From contig CP136896.1 in assembly GCA_034359265.1 (NCBI GenBank), positions 6,851,501 through 6,915,500 of the forward strand: a stretch of DNA of 64,000 nucleotides, read 5' to 3'. The position numbers and the translations under genes were made by a program. Shown in pieces: positions 56,241 through 64,000 of this stretch; positions within the stretch are counted from its first letter, which is position 1, and each line of letters begins with the position of its first letter. This DNA comes from Canna indica. Taxonomy: Eukaryota; Streptophyta; Magnoliopsida; Zingiberales; Cannaceae. Below the pieces are notes generated by a model that searched no databases, was not told the origin of the DNA, and saw only the letters and a list, made by a program, of their open reading frames with translations.

Positions 56241-57557
56241 TAAATGTCTATTTAATTTATTTGACAAGAAGGTGTGTTCATGCATTTGTTCTGCCTAATT
56301 AGTTTTAATTGACAGTTAATGTTCAATTAGTCATTAGGATTGTTTTTTAGTTGAAAGGGCGAGTAATAAGGTATTACGAAAAAGTGAGTAAAAAATTAGA
56401 TTGATCAAGAGAAAATATAGGTAAGTGGGAAATTGATAAAGTAATAGTGGATTAGTTAATGGAAAGACGATTATAGAAGATTAAATGACTCATTTGAGGC
56501 TTTAATTTATAATAAAATAAATATAATATTCAATAATATGCCTAAGTATTTGAAGGTCTATAATTTTTAGGGGCCTAAGACAATGACCTTTTTGGCCTAA
56601 TGGTAGGGCCGGCCCTGGGTGCAAATGGAGGCTATGGTGCTACTATATACGTCATTGGGGTGGGAGCATGAGAGCATATGCAAAAGCCCCATCTTATGTT
56701 GTGAAGGTTCTTTCTATTTCTATTGGGATACAGAGAGGAAACACAATGAAAAATAATAGAAAAATAGATTTTAAATATTTTAAAGTATTCTAAAAATAGC
56801 GATTTATTTTAGCGACGTAGAAGAGTTCAATAGATGAGCAAGGAGCAGCTTTTATACCTTTAACCGAAAGAGTAGAAGAGATGCTTTGGTCCTAAATTCG
56901 AGACGCACACGTGCACATCCTCCAATGATAGTCCACATCAAGCACCTCGCAACAAAGGGGGCAACGACCTCTTGGGCTCATCGTAGCTCAACGGACGGAC
57001 TTCTCAATCTCCGATTTGCACCAAACAGGGGTCGACCATTCCACCAAGAACCGGGCAACAAGCAAAGGGATAAAGACAATGAGAAACCTCGAAACAAATT
57101 CACACAAGAAGAAAGTACCTTGCTGGAATTTTTGGACTCCTCCAGAGTTCCAACTTGGTAGCGATTTCCGGCGATGAAAAACTCCGACAGAGCTTCTCCA
57201 AGCCTGCGGATGTATGAGAGGCGAAAACATGACTTTTTCGAAAATTTCATTTGGCAATGTACAATACATGAGATTCATAGCTTGTGCATTCAATTTAAAC
57301 ACATCAATCTCATTTTCGTTCCAAGCATGCGCGCATTTCATTCATAAGTTCAAAATATTTGGTTTTTATCATGTGAAAAATACCTAAACCTTGAGACTTT
57401 AGGAATATGTACATTCTACAATTCAAGCAAGGTGTAGTGGAGATGTAGAAATGACCTAGGAGGTGTAGAAATGACCGACTCTTGTGTCATTTTCGGATCC
57501 AAGCAAGGTATAGTGGAGATGGTAAAATCTCATGCTATGACCCACTTTGATATCAAT
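56241..57557. other. Non-coding, probably internal part of a degraded LTR element
   Basis: TAGGGCCGGCCCTG at about 56603 resembles a hAT MITE tip without a partner. Just before 57558 the minus strand reads TTGATATCAAAGTGGGTCAT, which resembles a primer-binding site. This would make 56620-57557 the internal side of an LTR element. No domain was recognised. Confidence 0.35.
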
Positions 57558-58783
57558 TGTTGGGCGAATGACCTACACTAGAGGAGGGATGAGAATGTGT
57601 TATACTAATCTTTAACCTAAGTCTAGTTTTAATTATTTCTTTCAAACTTAGGCAAATCACAATTTAAGTAACTAAGTTTGGAAGCGAATAAAGCTAATGT
57701 AAACACAAGATTATGTAGTGGTTCGACAACACCGCCTACTCCACCACCTAAGCACCCCGCTTAGGATTTCAAACTCTAATTTACCAGTTTAATGTATATC
57801 CTACAAGATCAATGATTTACATGTTAAGGCTTGGCTCCTCACACCCGAGGATTACTCTTACCCCGAGAGTACATCCAACACCTCTTCTCCCAAGGACTGC
57901 ACAACTAACCATAGCAAACTAAGTTTACACAAGTGGACTTATGCCTCTACACCAAAGCAACCACCAAACTCTTGACCTAACACACTGTTGGCCCAAGGGT
58001 TCAACCTTAGCCTCGATCTTGATTTTGATGATAACTAATATTAAATTAACTCATTTCTCAAGTTTTGGGTTCAAGTTGATAGAAAGATATGCTTACGAAG
58101 TTCGTCCAAAAAATCACGTGAAATCAAGTCGCGACGACTTCAGAGGACAATCGCGTCGAAGTTAGGTCTAGGGATAGAAATGATTGTAAAATCATTCTAA
58201 GGCCTCAAATCAACGAAATATGGCGATATGCCATTACAAGCCGTCATCTCTAGGATCGACGTCGACCCATTTTGGACAACCTCACCGCGGGATTTCTAGG
58301 CGGCGTCATCATCTCCACCTACAATAAATATGGGTACGACGCACCTCAAGTAACCCAAATTCCAATTTGCATTACCTCCATCTTGGAGTCACTAATTTGA
58401 GTGTCGGAGTATCTTTTGTAGGCCCACCCCCATTGGCCTAATTAAAATGATTAAACGAAGTTTATTGTCTCCACTTGAGTCTTGATGTCACTATCAAGAC
58501 CCAAGTCGAACTAATTACACAATAGCACCAAATCACACCCATCTTAGTCAATGACATATGAGGTCTAGCCTAGTAGCAGCCCTTTCTCACATAGTCTATC
58601 TTACCAAATCAAGAACTAGATCTTACTTTAATACTAATAAACACCTATCAACTTTTTAGACCTTAATTATTGGCCTAATGCTTTAGCGGGAGTTGACAGT
58701 AGCATACTCATCAAGTCTTATAAATAAAAATAACATCTAATGTACTCATGATGTGGGACTAAACAAGGATATTATAATCTGAT
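57558..58783 (-). mobile_element. Probable LTR fragment
   Basis: Starts TGTTGGGCGAATGACC immediately after the primer-site-like sequence and contains the GTGGTTCGACAACACCGCCT and GGCTTGGCTCCTCACACCCG passages. It is non-coding and has TG-type start geometry. A second TGTTGGCCCAAGGGTTCAAC start occurs at 57983, so two LTR-like pieces may be joined. The end is not resolved. Confidence 0.4.
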
Positions 58784-58960
58784 CACTACAAGAAATATGA
58801 CATTTGCCGGGGTCCGCGACCCCCACTAAAACTCTTCTTGGCCCCCAGTAAATCATTTTAGTGAGGGCCACCCGACCCTCGGATGTCCCTTGAAAAAAAC
58901 ACGCCGGTGAATGAATATCTAAAGGTTAGCTAGTGGCCCTCGGAAAAAGATACTTGCACC
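58784..58960 (+). mobile_element. Single CACTA terminus of a different subfamily
   Basis: CACTACAAGAAATATGACAT is the classic En/Spm tip and is followed by GC-rich subterminal words (GGGTCCGCGACCCCC, GAGGGCCACCCGACCC). It is distinct from the CACTACTAGAA family at 1-8 kb. No partner tip lies in the window, so this is a truncated end and its extent is a guess. Confidence 0.7.
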
Positions 58961-59216
58961 AATGTTCTCGACCCACAACATAGAACTTTTTCTTTCCTAG
59001 TAGGTCGATGTAGAAGTTTCTAAGTTCACGAGCGATGGTGTTAGAAGTTTCTAAATGACTAAACATAACACCATTTCCCCCTCACAATTGCTACAATAAC
59101 TATAGAAATCGACTAGTCACAAGGCGACGAAACCAACACACAATGAGGTCTCCTACTCCAGCAAATTGGCTAAGGAACACGATATATACTCATATGTCAA
59201 TCCGAGATCGAAATTC

Positions 59217-59400
59217 AACATACTACTAGAGCATGACACGAAGTCCTCAGACTCCGACCAAGCTCGGGGGCTATAGACATAGCTAGCACTTTGGGCTCAG
59301 TCGGACCAGGCCCAGAAGCGCCCACACTCATGAACCAGACTCAAGTCAAGCCAAACACCACCTAGCTAGGGGGCTCCATTCGGTCATCAAACTGTTATTC
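59217..59400. repeat. Fragment of the 38.8-kb LTR family
   Basis: ACGAAGTCCTCAGACTCCGA to GGGGGCTCCATTCGGTCATC matches 39195-39375 of the solo LTR (ACGAAGTCCTCGGACTTGAC to GGGGGGTTCCACTCGGCCAA) with numerous differences. Confidence 0.7.
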
Positions 59401-59439
59401 TCAACCAAAATGGATCCCATACTTTTGGTTTGTTTCAAT

Positions 59440-60650
59440 TATATCTTATCATCAAACTATTTGCGTTGGGATAGATTTGTTTCAATTTGGTCATTAGAAT
59501 TCTGATTTGCATTGTCATCTGGATCATAATTTTAGTTAGCATCTCTAAATATATAAAAATAATAATAATATGTTACGACACTATATTTTTGGGATCCTTG
59601 AATGATGCAATTGATTTAAGAAATGATGTGATTAAAAATGATGTAGTCGATTGTCAGCGAGAGTGGTCGCGGTTCTACGTACCTTGAGGCCACATCGATG
59701 CAAAGAGAAGGGGTGAGTATTGAAAATGTAAGGGGACATAAATTTTCATAAAATTTTAAAAATAAGAAGATTTATATTTTTTAAAATATTTGGTGAAATA
59801 ATTTTATTATTTTTAAATATATATTTAGGAATATTGGATGGACTTTTGATCCGGCAATGTTATTCAACATTTTAATGATAAAATTGATAATAGTTTGATA
59901 GTAGAATATAATTGAAAGAAATTGAAAGTACAAGATCCTTTTGTTCGAAAATAAAAAATTAGGATAGATTTGGAAAAATTCTTGAAAGTCATGATATATT
60001 ATGTATAATCATTTAAATCTTATTAAAAAAATTTGATGACGTAAAAAGTTTTAAATTTTTATTCATTTAGGGATGCTGACGTGGCAATCCTGATCCACAT
60101 ACGTACATCAGCATCTAAACTAGGGGTGTAATCGAGCCGAGCTTGGCTCGGCTCGAGCTACATTCAAGCCACTCGAGCTCGGCTCAGCTCGGGAAAAATA
60201 TCAAGCCGCACGAGCCGAGCTCGTTCGCGAGCTCAACTAAGCTCGGGTTCTTTTTAGAGGGTAATGAATTCATAAAATTTATAAATCAAACCCGGTATAT
60301 AATATATATATAAGGCTCAATTAGGCTCGATTAGGCTCGCGAGCCGCTCGAGCCGAATATAGGTTAGCTCGAACTCGGCTCGCTCGCATGTCTGGCTCGA
60401 CTCGGCTCAGCTCGAGCTCGATAAGTTCGAGTCGAGTTCAAGTTTTTACCGAATCGATCTCGAGTAGCTCACGAGCGGCTTGGCTTGCTTACACCCCTAA
60501 TCCAAATTGCAAATTTAACATTTCATTGACGGTGGAACATAATTGAAAGAAATAGAAAAGTTGAGTATATGTATAATTGGAAAAAATTAAAAATTGAGAT
60601 AGATCAGAAAAATCATCAAATAATAGTAAAAAAAATACCAATGAAAATTG
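59440..60650. repeat. Dispersed AT-rich repeat, copy B, interrupted by a hAT-like element
   Basis: A diverged second copy of the repeat at 46130-48345, again ending in two tandem units (ATTTAGGAATATTGGATGGA at 59824 and ATTTAGGGATGCTGACGTGG at 60065). The hAT-like element 60121-60499 splits the second unit. Confidence 0.6.
60121..60499. mobile_element. hAT-like non-autonomous element
   Basis: The tips TAGGGGTGTAATCGAGC and GCTTACACCCCTA are inverted. The flanks ATCTAAAC (60113-60120) and ATCCAAAT (60500-60507, one base shared with the end) match at 6 of 8. The interior is an array of GAGCTCGGCTCGAG words. Confidence 0.78.
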
Positions 60651-61284
60651 GCACCAAGTCATGATGCTCGAACCCAAATAAACTTTTTCACCTTTCTTTT
60701 ATAGATGAATTAATCTGGAGTAGGACCCGGTTCCCAATCAAACCCATTGGAATAATCAGGTTCTAATTAGAAAGATTGACTCTAAAAATGGTGGAATGAT
60801 ATATGTAAAATGTTCTTAGATTTCTTTTTTTTGTAATCTATATATCACCACATTAAAAGCCTATCTCGATCGCGTGCGTTCCAGACTTGCATGCAGTACA
60901 CGTCTGAATGCTAAAACAAACTTGAAATAATTAATGAAGAGCTAAATACAAAACAAAAACGTACGTAATCAGAGTGAAATTAATTAACTTCAATTTTATC
61001 ACTTTATATTATATAATTAATTTGCATGAATCACTCATTTTCTGTGGTAAATAGTCTAACACTCGTACCAATCGCTAGCATTTCCTTCGAGCCAGCAACA
61101 CACGCAATTAATTGATGTCAGCACATCTCTCACGCGGGGTGGAAAAATTCCCCAAACCCTTGTTAATTAATCACACATAAATTTATTACTTGTTCAAATA
61201 ATTATCTGCAGACTTTTCTTCTTCTTGCAATGCAAGCAAGCCTTCAACTCGGGTAGTTTGTTATCTGCGAAAGTGAAATCCATG
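60651..61284. other. Intergenic region upstream of the repeat-protein gene
   Basis: AT-rich, with no gene seen. It should contain the upstream control region of the gene at 61353. Confidence 0.45.
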
Positions 61285-61295
61285 TCTATATATTC
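61285..61295 (+). promoter_or_regulatory. Candidate TATA box
   Basis: TCTATATATTC lies 58 bp before the ATG at 61353. A start about 30 bp downstream would give a leader of about 35 bp (GAGACAATTCAGAGCC region). The call rests on position and sequence only. Confidence 0.5.
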
Positions 61296-61352
61296 TAATT
61301 ACTTGTAAGCAAGAGAAGAGACAATTCAGAGCCTCGTTATCGAGTGAGAAAG

Positions 61353-62145
61353 ATGAATCTAATTACAGCAGCTCAGGTTAATTTGCTCATCCAATTCAAA
61401 TGTTGTCTTCAATTATGTATGTTGCTTAATTAATTACCTATCAATATCTCTACAGTTCACAGCCGCTCCATGCCTGAGATGTGCAGCTCCGTGCAAGATC
61501 ATTAATTCGAGCATCATCACCTGCTCGCTCTGCAATCTGACGGCCGTTCGCCTCGACCGCTCCGGCCTTTTCGGTCTTATCATCGACGACGTCCACGCCC
61601 GAGTCAGCGTCAAGAACGGCGTCGTCAAGTACAACCGTGGCACGCTCAAAATCGCCGGCGCCGTCGGATCCGTCCGCATCGATAAGTTCAGTAACGTCCA
61701 CGTCAAGGGCGGCGACGTCGTCTCCGTCAAGCGCTTCAACGACGTGCGCGTCGAAAACGCCGGCAACGTCTCCGTCAAACGGTGCAACAACGTTCGCCTA
61801 GACGGCGCCGGCGAGATCGTCGTCAAGAGGTGCAACGACGTCCGCGTCGAAGGCGGCGGCAAGGTCGTCGCCGTCGGACGCTGCCGCGACGTCGACGTGG
61901 AGAGCGGCGGAAGCATCGCCGTGAAGCGGAGCAACGATGTCCGCGTCGTCGGGGGCGGGGGCAGGGTTTCCGTCAAGTGGTGCAACGGCGCTCGCGTGGA
62001 AGGGGGCGGCGACGTGGGAATAAAGCGGTGCAGCAACGTGGAGGTAATTGAAGGTGACGGCGAGCTGGAGATCAAACGGTGCAGCCGCGTCGTCTTCGTC
62101 AACGGGAGCGGATGGAAGAACACTTCAAATAAATGCTACATTTGA
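61353..62145 (+). CDS. Unrecognised repeat protein with Cys-rich N-terminus (putative beta-solenoid)
   Basis: Two exons, 61353-61376 and 61456-62145, with a 79-bp GT-AG intron of phase 0. The total is 714 nt, 237 aa plus stop. I chose the first ATG after the TATA-like box because the large exon has no ATG before the repeats. The N-terminus carries five cysteines as C-x2-C-x3-C-x9-C-x2-C (PCLRCAAPC, TCSLC), possibly metal-binding. Residues of about 70-230 are about nine repeats of 16-17 residues with consensus V-x-V-K-R-C-N-D-V-R-V-E-G-G-G. Each would form two short beta strands and a glycine turn, with a stacked cysteine column, as in a right-handed beta-helix. No transmembrane segment or clear signal peptide. 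The exon is very GC-rich, which creates long antisense open frames that I regard as shadows. I do not recognise a named family and assign no function. Exon model good, function unknown. Confidence 0.75.
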
Positions 62146-62219
62146 TTAAAATAAAATTAATTGTTTCCTATAATATATGTATGATGATCTTAAATATTCC
62201 ACGTACCTGGACTCCTCGT

Positions 62220-62290
62220 AACGCGTCTTGTGAGTATGTGTATTATTTATAATGATTATATTATAAAATTATTTTTTAAAAAAATAAAAA
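62220..62290. repeat. SINE tail-like remnant
   Basis: GCGTCTTGTGAGTATGTGTA followed by ATTATATTATAAAATTATTT parallels the 3' part of the SINE-like unit at 590-670 (CGTCTTGTACGTATATTATC, TGTTATAAAATCATTT). Confidence 0.35.
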
Positions 62291-62399
62291 AATCAAAAGG
62301 CTCTGTTTTGATTAATTATAATGATTATGTGTATTATTTATAATGATTATAATAAGTGCTTAAGAAAAATTAATATCATAATATTTACTTGAATTTAAG

Positions 62400-63574
62400 A
62401 ATATCAATCGTAAATAAATAAAAGAAAAATCTTACTTGAAGAGATAAAAATACAACATAAGTAATTTTTTAGGTCTCCATGAATAGCTAAATCTTTCTCT
62501 ACGTCACTTTCTCAAAAGATTATGCTTTGATGAGAAAAGTAATAATGATCTAGGGTTTTTAATTTCTGATTTTATCTTGTGCGTAGATGGGACTTGATCT
62601 CTATTTATAATTGATTAAATATATCCTCTCTATCACGGGCTTCGTTAATCGGGCTTACATTTGACTAATTACATCAATCAAGGTTAAATATTTCGAGCTC
62701 AAGTCACATGGATCAAAATTAAATGAGCCAATATGCATCTCAAATAGGATCATAAGATTTAGGGGTGAGCAAAAAAAACCGGTTTTCCGGTTAACCGGAA
62801 AACCGGTCCGAAACCGAACCGATTTTTCCGGTTAACTGAACCGGTTTTTTCGGTTTCGTTTTTTTTTTGGAAAAATCGATTTTCGGTTTCGGTTTCGGTC
62901 CGAGAGGTAAAAGGTCCACCGATTTCGATTAACCGACCGGTTGGATATAATTTATTAATTTTTAATTATATATATATATATATTATGAAAAATTATAAAA
63001 AATTACAGAAAATTATAAAAAATTTTAAAAAATTTTAAAAAAAAATTAAAAAAAAAATAAAAAAAAATAAAAATATTAAAAAAATCAAAAAATATTAAAA
63101 ATATTTTAAAAAATCAAAAAATATTTAAAAAATAAAAATAAAAATATTAGTTTTTGTAGAACATTATCTTGGTTCAATGGTTTCACTTTTTTTTCTTTTT
63201 TCTCAATGAGAATTTGCTATTTATTTAGATTTTTCTCCATGATTTGCATAATATTATTATGTTTGTAGGTTAAAAAAATTTATTGGTTAATCGAAAATTA
63301 TCGGTTAACCGAACCGAAAAAACTGAAACCGAAATAGCGGTTAACCGAAGTTAATGGACCAGTTTACAGTTAATGATTTTGAAAAACCGAAGTTAATGGA
63401 CTGGTTTACGGTTAATGATTTTGAAAAATCGAAGTTAATGGACCGGTTAACCGGTCCATGCTCACCCCTAATAAGATTAACCCGTTTAAATCAAAAATCA
63501 TAATTGACCGTAGCCTACAAAAAGAATATTTAAAAATAAAGAAATATATATTTTAACTAAAAAATATTCTAACA
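62400..63574 (-). mobile_element. 3' LTR of a Copia-like retrotransposon, split by a hAT-like element
   Basis: On the minus strand a polypurine tract (AAGTGGGAGA, 63575-63585) is followed by TGTTAGAATATTTTTTAG, the usual plant Copia LTR start. The LTR runs leftward, is interrupted by 62760-63470, and continues with a promoter-like TATAAATAGAGATC near 62600. The left end is not resolved (about 62400). The internal region leaves the window on the right. Confidence 0.7.
62760..63470. mobile_element. hAT-like non-autonomous element with exact 8-bp target duplication
   Basis: The tips TAGGGGTGAGCA and TGCTCACCCCTA are perfect inverted repeats. The exact 8-bp repeat ATAAGATT flanks the element (62752-62759 and 63471-63478). 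The interior has ACCGGTTTTCCGGTTAACCG words at the ends and a poly-A-rich middle (62980-63140). The exact tips and duplication make it the youngest-looking member of its family here. Confidence 0.93.
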
Positions 63575-64000
63575 TTCTCCCACTTGGGCAAGGTCAATTG
63601 CATAACTATAATTTGAAAATATTCATTTAAAAATGACTCGGGTTAATCACAAAAATGTGATTACAAGAAAAATATGATCCAAGATGCAACACTTATTATG
63701 ACTCATATCAACAAACCAATAATATTGGATCATAACAGTAATCACGTTATTCCTGGTCATAAGACTTTCCATGGTCACGAATACCATTGACATTGCTGAC
63801 AATTATCATTAGTGTTGAGTGTAGCATGAAAATATCACTCAAAATGATCTAATAATAATAATGTTACTTTCATTGTCAGTCCTCATACTTTCCCTTCTAT
63901 ATATATCTTTCGGCAAGAGAAAGCGTATTGTTTCAAAAAACTATCATATCCCTATACTCAAATATGGTGTTAATCAGTGGACAACTTGATACGTATGACA
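63575..64000 (-). other. Polypurine tract and non-coding 3' internal part of the Copia-like element
   Basis: Starts with the polypurine tract complement TTCTCCCACTTGGGC. The rest is AT-rich without an open frame. It likely lies between the end of pol and the LTR, and pol itself should lie beyond the window. Confidence 0.5.

Noticed and set aside
56595..56620. TAGGGCCGGCCCTG as a second hAT-type MITE
   Set aside because: Only one tip was found and no target duplication, so it is mentioned but not called as an element.
61434..62123. A 229-codon open frame on the minus strand, Thr/Pro/Leu-rich
   Set aside because: It is the antisense shadow of the GC-rich repeat gene. Its composition follows from the Val-Lys-Arg repeats on the other strand and it has no family features.

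Overview
The window is nuclear DNA from a flowering plant. It has GT-AG introns, a G-type lectin S-receptor kinase, a DUF538 gene, a captured HD-Zip I fragment, and many plant-type transposons (CACTA, hAT-like, Mutator-like, Copia, long-LTR solo LTRs, L1 LINEs, tRNA-derived SINEs). Two genes and the captured HD-Zip fragment are strongly GC-rich in an AT-rich background, while the receptor kinase is AT-rich. This bimodal composition is typical of monocots, so a monocot is plausible, but this is an inference.

I can support only three host genes. (1) An apparently intact S-domain receptor-like kinase at 23749-31872 (+): 8 exons, 800 codons plus stop, every intron phase closing. (2) A small secreted DUF538 protein at 48578-49640 (+): 2 exons, 182 aa. 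(3) An unrecognised 237-aa protein at 61353-62145 (+): 2 exons, with a Cys-rich N-terminus and about nine 16-17-residue repeats that look like a beta-solenoid. It is the best candidate for something undescribed.

The rest is mostly transposon-derived. 0.5-8.0 kb: a SINE-like tandem duplication and two related CACTA elements in opposite orientation, both with broken transposase genes. 8.9-12.8 kb: a foldback element, an ATL-type RING-H2 pseudogene and a second foldback. 13-21.8 kb: a three-level nest (plus-strand L1, split by a minus-strand Copia, itself split by a hAT-like element). 24.15-25.47 kb: a hAT derivative inside receptor-kinase intron 1, still carrying a BED zinc-finger exon. 33.3-38.5 kb: a near full-length minus-strand L1 inserted into a SINE, with an 18-bp target duplication and a (GA)51 tract inside ORF2. 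38.8-39.6 kb: a solo LTR. 41.6-43.1 kb: a Pack-MULE with a 9-bp target duplication carrying an HD-Zip I gene fragment. 44.2-44.9 kb: a 5'-truncated LINE with an RNase H domain. 46.25-47.46 kb: a 1.2-kb near-palindrome of Mutator type. 51.5-54.1 kb: a long solo LTR. 55.7-60.5 kb: hAT-like, LTR and CACTA fragments. 62.4-63.6 kb: the 3' LTR of a Copia-like element that leaves the window, again split by a hAT-like element.

Boundaries of many insertions are fixed by exact or near-exact target-site duplications read directly from the sequence. No tRNA, rRNA, CRISPR or bacterial-type operon features were seen. The transposon genes are all broken. The three host genes are unrelated in function and not arranged as a pathway.
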